A DNA stretch of 64,000 bases from Oscheius dolichura (Eukaryota > Nematoda > Chromadorea > Rhabditida > Rhabditidae): assembly GCA_932521035.1 (NCBI GenBank), contig OW051495.1, positions 4,774,001 to 4,838,000 of the forward strand, written 5' to 3'. The translations under genes and the position numbers were made by a program. Positions within the stretch are counted from its first letter, which is position 1. Each line of letters begins with the position of its first letter. The notes under the pieces were generated by a model. That model was given only the letters and a program-made list of their open reading frames with translations. It was not told where the DNA came from and made no database searches. Below are positions 1 through 12,953 of this stretch, piece by piece.

Positions 1-646
1 AGCAAACAAAGTGACCCGGCCGAAATACAGAGGCCACAGACGCACAAGGGTGTGGCAAGTGCCGATGGTGGCCAATGAGGTAAATAGGATAGATGAAATG
101 CGTACTGCTTAGCACGAGACGTTTCTGTCCTCCGAACAGAAACAGTTCTCTAATCGTCTAAACGAACTCCGCTAATAGAAGGCAATCTCCCTATAGGCTA
201 TAGCCGAAGAACGGAAAACAATACAGGTGTTTCCCTCTTCATCCCGTTAGAGTTAGAGGAGTTTCGTTGAAGGATCTTTGAAAGATGAAAGCACTTCGAG
301 ACTAACATATTCCTAGTAGAGAGCAATTCTCCCCGTACCATTTGGTAGTGCCTAGGGCGCAGGGGGACAGCAGATGGTACAAGACGCCTTTCTACACGCG
401 ACGCTGAATACGGCAGTCGCCAACAGAAGGCGCTACGCGGACACCAGTCAACAGCACAATACCATTCTTCTCTACTGTAACAGATTCGATGCAAATAACT
501 GCCGTCTGCGATCTCTTATTAGATAGAGAATACCGTATGAGACTGTAGCAAAAGAAAGGAAAGAGAGATAACCCGGAGAAGGGAAATAAGAAATAATTAG
601 TTTATTTTCTCTCTGGTCTGTACAGCAATAACTGGTTTTCCGTTGT
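1..646. other. Left-edge flank; no confident gene
   Basis: This stretch lies downstream of the M13 peptidase gene, whose stop is at 647-649. Short open frames exist on the minus strand but show no recognisable domain and no chain of small introns like the real genes nearby. Minus-strand positions 1-80 can be read as a short hydrophobic peptide and might be an exon of a gene continuing off the window, but I cannot support it. Confidence 0.4.
601..606 (-). terminator. Polyadenylation signal of the M13 peptidase gene
   Basis: The plus strand reads TTTATT, giving AATAAA on the minus strand about 40 bases past the stop codon of the triple M13 gene. Position and sequence fit the canonical metazoan poly(A) hexamer. 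Confidence 0.55.
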
Positions 647-3600
647 TCAGTTTTCAATATTGGGCACCCATACCCGGCAGTGGTCTGAGGGCGCGTAATC
701 CGAGTTGGCGGGGCAGTTGAAGGCCGTCTGGAAGGCCGGGTAGTTCTGGATTGTGCCGAAGACGCGGAATTTGGAGGGGGAGTGGGGGTCGGTCATCAGC
801 TGTCGGTACTCGCCGTCGTCTCCGCGGTACTGCTCACACCAGACCTGGGAGGATATTCTAGACTGTCCCATAGGGGGATACCTGTCCGAAGCTCAAGAAG
901 AACAGTTGATCGTGGGTGAATTGGGAGAAGAATGGGTCGGGCAGGTTCGGGTCCGGCCCGTCCAGTTGAATATGCGTTCTGTAAGCTCTGAAGGCGGAGT
1001 GGATACCGCCGTTGTCAGCTAGAAAAGGAAGTTCAACTACTCAAAACTGATGGTAATACCAATGTTTTCTCCCTGTGTCTGGGCGCCGTTGATACAGTTG
1101 GGAGAATATTTCTGGGGGTCGAGAGGACAGAAGTTGCTGTACTCCTCGACCACACAGTTGGCCATGTTGTTGAATCTGAACCCGGCCACATTAGCCCCCT
1201 CTTACAGCCAACCTACCCCGTCTGATTCTGCATCCACGGTTTCAGATCACCCGTAGGTCCCCACTGCACACCCTCGTCGTCAAAACCATGAGTGAGCTCG
1301 TGTCCGGCCACAACTGGAAACATAGGTATATTCGACTGACGGGTGGCCTACCTCCCAGGCCGCCGTAGTTGATCGAAGCTGGCCAGAGGGCATTGTAATA
1401 CGGAGGACGGAGAATTCCAGCGGGGAAAGTGATCTGAACAGTCTTCATATTAGCCACCTTCATCACAAACTGAATTGAGTTCTGGCTGATACCACGCGTT
1501 GACTGTGCCGGGCTGTCCGAGGAAATCTTGCCGATCGGTCTTTTTCGCCGTCAACTGGTTGTACTGGAGATACAGATTGAACCTATGAATCTTGTTAGAC
1601 GATGCAAGAGGGAGAGGCCTACTTGGTAAGCTTGTCCCACATCGTGTAATAGTTGTCGGTCGCCTGGTTGAAGACCAGCTGGGAGTAGTAGGCGTCGAGG
1701 GTCGTGTCGTTGGCGATCCAGTCGGGGAAGGCTATGTTCTGTCCTGGAGAGGGCGGGTTACGGGTAGACTGTCGGTCTCACGTATGCCGAGGGTCTTCTG
1801 AAGGGCGTTGGCCTTGTCGTCGGAATCCATCCAGTCCAGAGACATTAGCATTCCTTGGAAGGAGTTGATGATGTTGGTGATGACTCCTCCAGCCTTCCTA
1901 AACCTTCGGTAACATCTGAAAAGAACACGACCCACGTTCTAATGAAGTCCCGATCGGATTGCTGTGGATACAAATAGTCGATGAAGACCCTGCCGTTGGC
2001 GAATTGCATGAGATCGTTGGCCATGCTGATACAGCTCGACTGGACAGCCGAGACATCGGCCAGTCTCCTTCTGGGGACCTTCCTCCTCCTCTTCTTTCCA
2101 AGCAGGACATCTCCTCCCTCGTGAACGGGGAAGTCTTTTAAGGCAGCCTGATAGGTCGGCAGGTACTGGGCATTGTCGAGGAGCAGTCTCATGTAGAGGT
2201 AGTTGACAACGCGGTCGGGCGGGAAGAGGGTGCCGTTCTGGAGATCAGTGCTCAGTCGCGTTGTCATATCCGGCTCCATGACAACTATCTTGTACGCGGC
2301 ATCAGAGACGATGGGAACAGCGACAGTCGGCATCTAAAGGGATGCCTCATTCTGGGATCTGTCTCTTCTCTCACCTGTTGGATGTACGTATTCCAGTTGA
2401 CAAAAGTGTAAGCCGTGTTCATATCGGCGGCGGACATCGGGTTCAGCGACCGCTTGTACTGTCTTCTGGTCGTGTCGTCCGTACTGTATCCATAGGCGAT
2501 GGCCTGTTCAAAATCGACCAGAGCGGATACTGTAGCCGTCAGGTTGTCCACCGTGTAAGGGATGTTCTGAATCTCGTCTTCCATCGGCTCCCCCATTCGC
2601 CTCACCTGCTCAATACAGTATGTCTGGAAGACGGCCACGGTGCTCTTGATGTAGTCAGGCCGAGTGATGTTCCAGGCACTTGGCGCGTAGTAGGTCTTGG
2701 ACTTTTCAGCGCTGTTCTGGTCTACAAAAAACTGGTAACCCTTGGTGTTGTCTTCCCATTGAGTATCAACCATCTGCAAACGACAAAAATTATTAGAAGG
2801 AGTTCCCTTCTCTCACCGGGGTGACGTAGGTGTCGATGCCCTGTTGGAAAGAGAGGTAGCCGAGAGCCTTGGCCATCGCGTCGGCGCCAGGAAGGGCCGT
2901 GACTGACCCGCCCGTGACTGCGGTGAAGCCCACTCCCAGAGCTGCCTGGAGGTCGGCCATCTTCTGTTTCATGATGTCCTGGGAGACGAGGGAATTGTTG
3001 TTGACGGCAGCGTCGGTGGTGACATTGACACACGCGTTGAAGAACATCTGCTCCTTCGTCAAAGCAGTGGACTGGGCAATAGTTTGTTGGTAGTTGGGGT
3101 CAGTCAACTGCTGGGCCATAAGGACGAGGTTTGCAGCGTCGGCCAGGTGGAAAGACACCAGTTTGTGGTAGTTACCACATGAATAAGACCAGAAATCGTT
3201 GCACGGATCGGCCGAGAGATTCACAGAAGCCTAGAATAGTCTGTTATTTTGCGAAAAGGGAGAGGGCACCTGGAAGTAGTCAACCGACTGCTGGTAGGCA
3301 CTGTAGACGTCTGGGTCGGTCTGCTTGGCCTGCGATCGAGGAGCTACATTGACATCGCTCTGCTTGACGTCGGGCAGTCCGTAGCTGGAGCTGATGTCGC
3401 TGACCCAGACATTACAGTGTTGGTCGGGAGCGTAGCTGGAGACAGGGCAGTGGAAGGCGTCTTTGAAGGCTGGGAAGTTTTGGATGGTGCCCCATACTCT
3501 GTAGAGGGATGGCGAGTGAGGGTCTACAAGAATCTGACGAGAGACAGAAGCATCGGAAGGAGGCATCTGGCACCACACCTAAACATATGGTTTTGCTTTA

Positions 3601-6600
3601 AAAAAGGCCAGCAATCACCTGAGCAAATGCCAAAAAGAAGAGCTGGTCAGCTGTGAAGCCTTCCATAATTCCATCAGGCAACTGGGGATCGGGCCCATTC
3701 AGGTTGATGTAGTTCTTGTAGGCTCGGAAGGCCGCGTGTATTCCTCCATTGTCAGCTATGTTCTCTCCTTGGGTTTGGGCACCATCGAGGCAGGCACCGG
3801 ATCCGTAGGCGGCCTTGTCTAGGGGACAGAAGTTGCTGTACTCGTCGACGACGCAGCCAGCCATGGAATTGAACGAGACTTGAGAGGAGTTGTCCATCCA
3901 GCTAAAACAATATATCACATCTACACAATTCGGAGTTTACCCTTGTAGGGTGCCTTGTCCATCCCATTGAACCCCTTCATCGTCAAAACCGTGAGTCAAT
4001 TCGTGTCCCGCGATGACTCCCATAGCTCCGAAATTAACCGAGGCCGGCCAGTTCACGTCGTAGAAGGGCTGCCGGAGGATGGCAGCTGGGAAGGTTATGC
4101 TGTGATATACACGTAAAATAGGTATGAAGGATTCGAACCTATTCAATTCCGGTTGGTACCAGGCATTGGTGGTTCCTGGCGGTCCGTTGAAGTCAGTTCG
4201 AGTGGCGCTTCCATTGATGCTCAACAGTTCCCATTGTTGGTACAGATTGAAAGTGACGGCCTTCTGGTAGACAGTGAAGTAGTCATCCCCGTCCAGGATG
4301 TTTAGGGTGGCATGGTAAGCAGTTAATTGGGCGTCATCAGTAATGAAATCTGGGTAGGCGATGTTCTTCACGAGCTGCTCGATCTTGTTGTAGGCTCCTT
4401 TCTTCGTGAACGGCGTCATCCAGTTGAGTTGGTCGATCATCGAGCGGAACCCTACACAACGTGACATTTATACAGTATCCCTTCGAACCCACCGATGAGA
4501 ATGCTGCTGGCCAACTTGGCCACGTTGTTTCGGATAGAATCGCGGGTGCTCGGATCCGGGTAGATGTTGTCAATGAAGACGCGGGCATTGGCATACTGTA
4601 ATAAAATGGGTTTCAGTTCTTTTGTTCACCCACCTGGAGCATTTCCATGGTTTCAGCGGCGCAGTTCAGCTGGGCATCGGTGACGTCGTCCATTTGTCTC
4701 TTCTCCCACTTCCTCTTGTGAGGCACAACGCCCTGGTCCCTCCTTCGCTTGCCAGGGAGTGGCCGAGCAATCTCTTTATGAAGGTCGAAGATGTCTCGGT
4801 GTTCCTTGTTCTTCAGGCTGAATGGGAGGAACTGGGCCTGTCCGTTCAACTGGGCGTAGTAAATGTAGTTGAGGACAATCTCCGGGGTGATCTTATAGAC
4901 ATTGTTCGGGTCGAGGATAGCGTCGTTCAGTTTCTGCAACATGCTCGGTTCCATGAGGATGAAGTTGTAGCTCGAGTTGTGGAGGGTGGCGTGCTGGGAG
5001 TCGGAGGCGGGCAGCATGGTCAGGGGGATGAACTCGTGCCACAGCATGAAGGGGTATCTGGCCTGGAGCTGGTCGATGGTTATCGGGTTGTAGCTCCTGG
5101 CCGAGTTCCTCCTCGTCGTCTCGTCCGTGCTAAAGTTCATGGCGAGGAGATAGTCGAAGTTGACGAGGTTGCTGGCATCCTGTTGGAGTCGTCCCTGGTC
5201 CAGGGTCTTTCCCTGGCTATTGGCGTAGGTATTCATCGTTTTGATGACGGTGGTCAGAAGGCGAGACTGATAAGTTGCCCATGCCTTCCGGTAATACGTG
5301 TTCGGGAGGAGGGTAGACGGCTATAACAAAGACTAGTCCATATTAGTCAGTCCCTACCTGATCGATGTAGTAGCTGTAGCCCTGTCTGCCCTGAGGATCA
5401 ACCCAGTTGGTGTCAACGTATCCCGAAACCAGAGTGGCCACCCCGTAGGTGCCACCGGGGTATCCCAGCAAGAATCCCATGGTCACGTTGTCGGGAAGCA
5501 TCACGTTGTTCTTCGTCTGATCGTACATCGGCCAGGTAGTTTTAGTGTCGTTCTGTCGGACACCGCCCTCCGTGGGATCACCTAAACTCCTCTCTCGACT
5601 GGTGCCCTTCTCTATTCCATACCATTCATCAAGGCCTGGATAGCGGTGGCGGCCTGTGTTCCGTTGGCGACGAGGGTATCCCAGTTCTGTTGGGCGAGAA
5701 CACACTGGTTGAAGTAGTTGACCACCTGTTTCACGGGGTTCGGCTGAAATGACCAGTGTACCCTCATATATGATTTCATATACAGAACTCTTGACGTAGG
5801 CTTGGTTCAGCATCTGTTGGGCCATTTTCGCGAAGTTGTCATTGTCCGAAATGTCGAAGCTCATATCAGGCGAGTTCCAGGCCCCGCAGGTGTACCCATA
5901 GAAGTCTCCACAGGGGTCGGCCGACGAGTTCATTCCCTGTCTAAAAACAGAACTATTGACTAGGCCATCCCTCACTTGAACAGTTGGATTACGCTCTGGT
6001 AATTGTTGTATTGAGGTTGTCCCTTCTTGGCCTGCTGTGCCGTTCTGATATTCAGCGAGTTGGGATCCTTTTGTGGCAATCCGTAGCTGGAGCTGATGTC
6101 GCTGGTCCAGACATTACAGTGTTTCTCGGGGGCGTAGTTGGAGACGGGGCAGTGGAAGGCGTCTTTGAAGGCTGGGAAGTTTTGTATGGTGCCCCATACT
6201 CTGTACAGGGATGGCGAGTGAGGGTCCACCAGGATTTGTCTTGCCAAAGCAGCATCAGAAGGAGGCTGTTGACACCAGACCTGGGAGAAAAATTAGAAAG
6301 AGACCTGAAGACCGGTACCTGGGCGAATCCCAAGAAGAACAGTTGGTCAGCCGTGAATCCTTGGAGCATTCCGTCGGGAAGGAGCGGATCCGGCCCATTC
6401 AGGTTGATGTAGTTCTTGTAGGCTCGGAAGGCCGCATGTATTCCTCCGTTATCGGCAATGTTCTCCCCTTGGGTCTGAGCCCCGTCGATACAGGCCCCCT
6501 GTCCATAGACCGAGGCATTCAGAGGGCAGAAATTGCTGTACTCGTTTACCACGCAGTTGGCCATATCAGTGAATGAACTCAAAGACTGGGCGTCCATCCA

Positions 6601-9322
6601 TCTAAAGCGGGGAATATTACAGATAGCAGGGCAGTAAAGTACCCTTGTAGGGTTCCTTGTCCATCCCATTGAACTCCTTCATCGTCAAAACCGTGAGTCA
6701 ATTCGTGTCCCGCGATGACTCCCATAGCTCCGAAATTAACCGAGGCTGGCCAGTTTACATCGTAGAAGGGCTGGTGAAGAATTCCAGCGGGGAAGGTTAT
6801 GCTATGATATGTAGATAAAATATGTAGAATAGACTCGGGCACCTGTTCAACTCTGGTTGATACCAGGCGTTGGTGGTTCCTGGCGGGCCGTTAAAGTCTA
6901 CTCTGTTGGCGGCCGTGCCCACGACGAGGTTGTTCCACATGGTGTCCATGTTGAAGAGGGTGGCCTTGTTGACCATTGTGAAGTAGTCGTCCTGGTCCGT
7001 GATACCAAGGGACGAGTAGTAGGTGGTCAGGAGCGCGTCGTCTACTATCCAGTCCGGATAGGCGATATTCTTGACGAGGTTCTCTATTTTGCTGTACCCG
7101 CCCTTCTTGCTGTACACACTCATCCAGTCCAGCTGGTCTACCAAACTTCTAAATCCTAAACTTCCCCATATTTGGTTCTTCCCTTCTAGCCATACCGATC
7201 AAAATGCTACTAGCCACCTTGGCCACGTTGTTTCTGATGGCCGCCCGGCTGTCTTGTGTCGGGTAGAGGTTGTCGATGAAGATACGGGCATTGGCATACT
7301 GTAACTGTTAATGCTCCCCGTCGTCCGTCCCCCTACCTGCATCATCTCCATCGTCTCCGCGGCACAGGAGACACTGATCTGATCCGCGTCGTCCATCTGT
7401 TTCCTCTCGAACCTCCTCTTCTCTACAGTACCCTCTTTTTATATTAGTGCCTTCCCGTACCTGGTACCACTGAGTTTCTCCTCTTCTTTCCCAGTTTCTT
7501 TTGTGGTATTTCCGCCCTCATCTTGGTTATGCTCTCCAGTCCACTTGGGTTCTAAACGCGCTGGTCTCTCTGGTGATAAGAAGGCAACATACGGCGGCAT
7601 TCCAGGGGAGGTAGTCGGACATCGACCGGACCGTCGAGTAATAGACGTAGTTCAACACGAGATTGGGTGTGATCCCGTAGGTATTGCCCAGGACCAACGC
7701 GTCGTGTAGTTTCTGCAGCTGCTGAGGTTCCATCACGATGTAAGTATAATTGCTATTAGCGAGGATTTGCATGGCGTCGCCGGAGTAGAGCATTGCCTAA
7801 ATTCTCGTTTAGTGAAGGCTCTCTAGAGAGATTACTGTTGGGATATACTCGTGCCAAGAAATGTTGGGGTAGGCGGCATTCAACTGGCTGATGGTCATCG
7901 GATTGTAGCTACGGGCAAACTGGCGCCGGGTGGTATCGTCGGTACTGGAAGGGGATCTCGTAGACGAAGAGGGGGAAGGGATTCTAACCTGAACTGGGTG
8001 GCCAGTTTATAGTCAAAGTCGACGAGGTCATTGGCATCGGCCGTGAGTTTCGTCTGGTTGAGGGCAATGTTTTGGGAGAAAGCGTAGGTGTTCATGGTGG
8101 CGATGACTTCGTTGACGAGGCTGGTCCTCGTCGATGTCCACGTCTTCATGTAATACGTATAAGGGACGAAGGTCGTAGGCTATAACAGATAGTAGTCCTC
8201 ATTCACCTCATCCGCCTACCTGGTCGATGAACATGGCATACCCTTGGGCTCCTTGTGGGTCAATCCAGTTCGTGTCCACGCTAAAATTGGATGGATCTTG
8301 AGTCTTGTCTCTACAACTCACAACGACGAGACAAGACTGGTGACTCCCCATTCTCCTTCGGGTTTGGAGAAGAGGTAGCCGAGACCGAATTTGTTGGGGA
8401 AGGCGGCCACATTGCTCGTCTGATCGAGCATGGGGAAAGGCAGGTTGGTTGTACCGGGGGTTGAGTCTCCAGCCATGATCGTGCTGATGGCATTCTTCAC
8501 CTGTGTTCCATTGGCCACCAGAGTGTCCCAATTAGCTCTGGCATCCTTGCACTTGTTAAAGTAGGATACCGTCTGTTTCACAGGGGATGGCTGAAATCAT
8601 CTCGTTTCCTGGGAGAGTTCCCCCTCACCGCGCTGTTCACATAGTTCTGGTTGGTCATCTGCTGGACCATCTTGTTGTAGTTGTCCATGTCTGAACTGTA
8701 GAATCCGATCTGCTGGTTGAATGCCCCACACGTGTAGGTGTAGAAATCATCACAAGGATCGACCTGGGTGTTGAGTCCCTGCCTACAATGGATCCTTTCC
8801 CCCTTTTCCGTGTCCCTCTCACTTCAACATTTGTACCACGCTTTGATAGCTGGTGTACTGTGTCTGCCCAGGCTGGATTGGCTGGGGCGGAGGCACGTTA
8901 AGCTCCACTTGGAGATTATCTGTAATTCCCTCGGTTATCTCTATGGAACATAAGCGTGCTAGAAGGGTGTAATTCGGAGTGGCCTGTTCGCAACATATCT
9001 TTACGAGCGGGAAATACATTCTCGCAACCGCAGGATGACAAAAGAAGAGCGAAGAGAGAAGAAGAACCCACTATCGGTGTTGTTGTAGATCGTCTGGTTG
9101 TAGACGTAGATCGTCTCGTTGTAGATCGTCCCGCCCGTCGCCGTATTCTGTTGCTTCTGCTGCTTCTGGACATTGAGGGTCGTCACCAGAGTGGCGATCA
9201 GGAGACCGAAAGAGGCGAGGAGCAGCAGCAGGACAAAGACCTGTCGGGAGGGGGTATGAGTGGGGGAGGAGGGGAAGGTTAACCTGCATGATGAGGGCTA
9301 AGAAGCCCTTTCGCTCGGCCAT
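647..9322 (-). CDS. Type II membrane protein with three tandem neprilysin (M13) peptidase domains
   Basis: M13 peptidases are zinc ectoenzymes that cleave extracellular oligopeptides. The protein starts [13 protein letters not shown], then one membrane anchor ([19 protein letters not shown]) and a Gln/Asn-rich stalk. Three complete peptidase domains follow, about 2,100 residues in all, against about 700-780 for usual single-domain members. Each domain has the zinc motif HELTH (minus-strand codons at 6693-6707, 3991-4005 and 1288-1302), GENIADNGG with the third zinc ligand Glu, a substrate-binding NAWYQPELN, and a C-terminal Cys-x-Val-Trp. No stop, signal or anchor lies between domains: after HCNVW the frame runs through a linker ending YQSVIQLFK or similar, across one short intron, into the next Asp-Pro-Cys-x-Asp-Phe start. 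Roughly 40 introns of 35-45 bp were spliced by eye, all keeping the frame. Expression as one polypeptide is inferred. Confidence 0.85.
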
Positions 9323-10114
9323 CTTCGACGGGAGCTCGACGCCGACTACTCGAATTAGAGTGATAAGGATTACATCACACAGACAGCCTGCTCGGAATAA
9401 TCTTTTGCCTTGCGGACCCCGTCCCTATCGCCGAGGAGATACTCTTCTGCTGAGTCAGTAGCTCCAAGACAAAGATCTGTATCTTGGTCGATCCGTCTTC
9501 GATTGGATTTATAGAAGGTACTTCAAGTACTTTTTGGAGAAGAACTCGTCCACTTCTCTAGACCCTTACTAAGATGGCGTTTCCCTCAAGAAATTGCAGA
9601 AGATCCGCAGAAGATGTTATTTGGGATTATCCTGCCTTGTTGTTGTTTTCCAAATTTAAACCAGATCTGACTAATAGAGACATTTTTATCTCGTCCATAT
9701 CACAACTGAACGAGGAGTACGCGTCCTACCCTGCCAGATAAGGCGGGCCTCCAAAAGACAATCAGTAAAACAGCTTAGCTTATCACTTTCGGCTTTACTT
9801 CTTCTATTGGATGACGGACTTATGCCGTGTTGGAGCCGTTGGTCACTGTAGTATAATCTGGCGGAGTTTATCAATTGAGGCAATATCATCAGTGACACGC
9901 CTTGTGATCGGCTGGGGAACACCCTTTTAAAGGGAGACATACAATAAGGGGGATACTGTTCCATACAAGACAAGTGTAGTCCGTGGCGATAAGAGGGACA
10001 CCTGGAATTTGTGGCAGGGGGGATGTGGAGGGACCTCGCCCTGTTTTCATAACGTATCCGAGTGTTTTGGCTCGCAGGTGTCGTCAGTGCATCGAATATT
10101 TGATGATCTCCTCG
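9323..10114. other. Intergenic region between M13 peptidase and guanylate cyclase
   Basis: The two neighbours point away from each other, so this should hold both promoters. A 95-codon minus-strand frame at 9686-9973 lacks any domain, signal peptide or splice pattern and looks accidental. I see no repeats or RNA genes. Confidence 0.4.
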
Positions 10115-12910
10115 ATGTGTCGTGTTCCCTTCTCATTAGCTCGCCTCTTCTCCGTGCATCATGGTGAGGTCTCCTATTTATCCCCCAGACACCGTTTCAG
10201 ATCGGCTGGACCCATTGTTGCGTAGGAACGCTGATTACCAGGAGATACGGAGCCGAGATATGGGCACAAATCAAGTAGCCCTCCTTTTGTCTCTGACTCA
10301 GCCTCATTTAGGAGAAAGGCCGGGTTTTCGGAGGAGACCGAATTCGAGATCCAGACATACTACGACGACACGGAGACCATGCGGATATTCAGGACGGCGG
10401 CCTCTGTCTTGGGTGGGTGGCATGCTAGTTTTAGAGACAACGGACGGCGCAGGTCTCTCGGTAGACGATCTCTGGGAGATGTACGGGGACTTTCTGATAA
10501 CCTGGGCTTGCGAGACAGGATGGGAGAAGATGCTCCTCTCCATGGCCAACAACCTTCAAGAATTCCTGGACAATCTCAACTCGATGCACTACTTCATCGA
10601 CCAGATCGCCTTCAAGTCGGAGATGCGAGGACCGACATTCCACTGCGAACCGCAGGGAGACAGCGCTCTTCGTCTGCACTACTTCTCACACCGGCAGGGA
10701 CTCTTCCCCATTGTCAAAGGCAGGCTCTCTTTGGGGTGTTTAGGACAGAAAGATCTAGGTCTGGTGAGGAAGACGGCGAGAATCCTTTATGAGATGGACG
10801 TGACTGTGAATGTGCTGGAGAGGTCGCAGGAGAGGAGGAAAAGCGGGATGATGGAACACGTCTTGTTCAGTATAGAGCCGGACGATGATCACCGGGCCGG
10901 GCGGCGGTTCGCCTACAAGTTCAGAAGGGAGCCGAAGATGGTGGACAATAGCGAGCTGGTGAGTCTCGTCTTCCCCCGTGACTCGATCCATATTCAGGCC
11001 CTGGGGATGGCGATCACCTTGAAGGACCTCGTGCACATCTTCCCCTACCATATATGCTTCAATAAGCAACTGCTCGTGGAGCACGTGGGTGAGTCGAATC
11101 GCGTGTCGTCGACCTGTCGATAGACGGCTGACGAAACGGACGGGGGCGTCGCGTTATGAAAGTGATGGGAACTTATAGGGCATTACCTGGTGAAGGAGTA
11201 CGGGCTGGCGGACAAGAAGATGCTCAAATTGAGCGAACTGGTCCAGTTGGTACAACCCTCGGATATCCAACTGACACACAAGAACATCGTCGCCTACCTC
11301 AACACCATCTTCATCACCCAGATGAAACACCACGCAAAGAGAAACGAGATCGAGAAGGGGTCCTCCGAGGCATTCCAACAGCCGCTCTGTCTCAAAGGTT
11401 ATTCGGTTAAAAAGGGGGAGACAGTCAAAATACAGGGCAGATGATGGCCATCAACGGGGGCAACTCGATAATCTTCCTCTGCTCTCCCCATGTGACGACG
11501 GTCCGCGATATTCTGGACCTGAACCTCTTCATCTCGGACATGCCGATGCACGATGCGACTCGCGACTTGGTCATGTTGAACCAGTCCAGAATTTGTCAGA
11601 TGGAGCTCAAGCAAGGAAGCTGTTTAGCTATAATGACGAGAATTCAGTAAAAAGCTGGAGGAGACGGTGCGAAACCTGAAGGGACTGGCCGACCAGCTGG
11701 AGCGGAAGAAAGCCCAGACGGACCACCTCCTCTACGAGTTCGTCCCTTTGGCTATCGCCGAGGCTTTCAGACAGAATAAACCAGTACCTGCCCGTAGCTA
11801 TCTCCATAAATTGAGACCAACCCGCTCTTTCAGAAGAGTTCTCCGACTGCACCGTCCTCTTTGCCGATGTACCCGACTTCTTCACTATCAATGTTAACTG
11901 CAAACCTCACGAGGTATGTCTCAAACGAGGATTGTCTCACAATTTCTCAGGTAATTGACTTGGTCACGGATCTGTTCCACCGATTCGACCGTCTCATCGA
12001 CATCAACAAGGTCAGTCCCAATCCAATAGGTCATCTCCTCCCAGTGCTACAAGGTGCTGTCCCTGATGGACTCGTACATGGTGGTCGGCGGCGTCCCCCA
12101 AGCATCTCAACTCCATTGTGAATCTATCCTCAACCTCGCCCTGGGAATGGTCTTCGAAGGGAAACAGGTCAAAGTGCCCGGAATGAATCTGCCCGTTCGA
12201 GTCAGGATAGCAGTTCACACAGGGCCTGTCGTGGCCGGAATTGTGAGCCACAAAAAGCCGAGGTTGGCCAGTAGGGAGATGGCCCTAACAGAGCATTTTA
12301 GATATTGTGTCCTCGGCCAGACCGTTGTGGTGGCCAAGACGGCCTTGAACCAGAGTATGCCGGGGAAGATCCTCGTCACAAACGCCGTTAGGACGTTAGT
12401 TTATCCCCATTCGAATTTCGAAAACAACCGGGATGGGTTTAGAATGGTCACAAAACATCTCAAGTCCATTTTTGTGTTCACGTCGGCCGGCTTCCTGGAG
12501 GCAGGGACACACAAGATACTGACACATTACTTGGAGAAAAACGAGCAGGCCAGCGCTTGGGATCTAATTCACGAACAGAAGGGTAGGCCTCCTCCTCGCC
12601 GTGTCTCCACGGGTTCAGGGGCGAACAACACCATCGACGGATACAAGGAACTGCACTCGGAGGACGGCGCGGTGGAGTGGGAGGAGGCGAGAGCAGCGGC
12701 CATTCGACAACAGAATGTATGTCTTATCGGAGATTGCCCAGAGATGCTGTGTTTCAGGTGGTGGATGCCCTACAGGGAGTCTCCCGGAAACAGAAGGCCC
12801 TCCAGCGACTACAGTCAGTCAAGAGACGGTTCCGCGCCGCTCAGAGCAACGACAGCGGGATTTCCCTTTCAGAGCCGAATCTCGAATCGACCGTCTGCTC
12901 TCTTATGTAA
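10115..12910 (+). CDS. Guanylate cyclase with H-NOX domain (soluble-type)
   Basis: Soluble guanylate cyclases make cGMP from GTP; the H-NOX domain binds haem and senses NO or O2. Splicing gives RRYGAEIWAQIK, then the H-NOX core, with the proximal His in NLNSMHYF and the haem-carboxylate motif Tyr-x-Ser-x-Arg in YFSHRQG. The associated HNOB region follows (ITLKDLVHIFPYHICFNKQL), then the signalling helix (NKKLEETVRNLKGLADQLER) and the cyclase domain (FADVPDFFTI ... DSYMVVGGVP ... HTGPVVAG). Both metal-binding Asp residues are present. The Asn-x-x-x-Arg pair usual in the nucleotide site is replaced: YCVLGQTVVVAK has Val and Lys. This suggests it works as one half of a heterodimer. The tail ends NLESTVCSLM. 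The start is uncertain: I see no Met-Tyr-Gly opening, and Met at 10103 or 10115 is the best choice. Confidence 0.82.
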
Positions 12911-12953
12911 AAATACCCTTATTATATATTTATATAAAGTCATTATTTGTCTC

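Noticed and set aside
4120..4150. A T-arm-like GATTCGAACC suggesting a tRNA gene.
   Set aside because: It lies within an intron-exon junction of peptidase domain 2 and no other tRNA arms can be folded around it.
647..9322. Three separate neprilysin genes in tandem.
   Set aside because: There is no stop, start Met, signal or membrane anchor between the domains, and each junction intron keeps the frame. One gene is the simpler reading, though RNA evidence is needed.
9686..9973. A 95-codon minus-strand open frame between the peptidase and cyclase genes.
   Set aside because: No domain, no splice chain and no signal peptide; composition unlike neighbouring genes.
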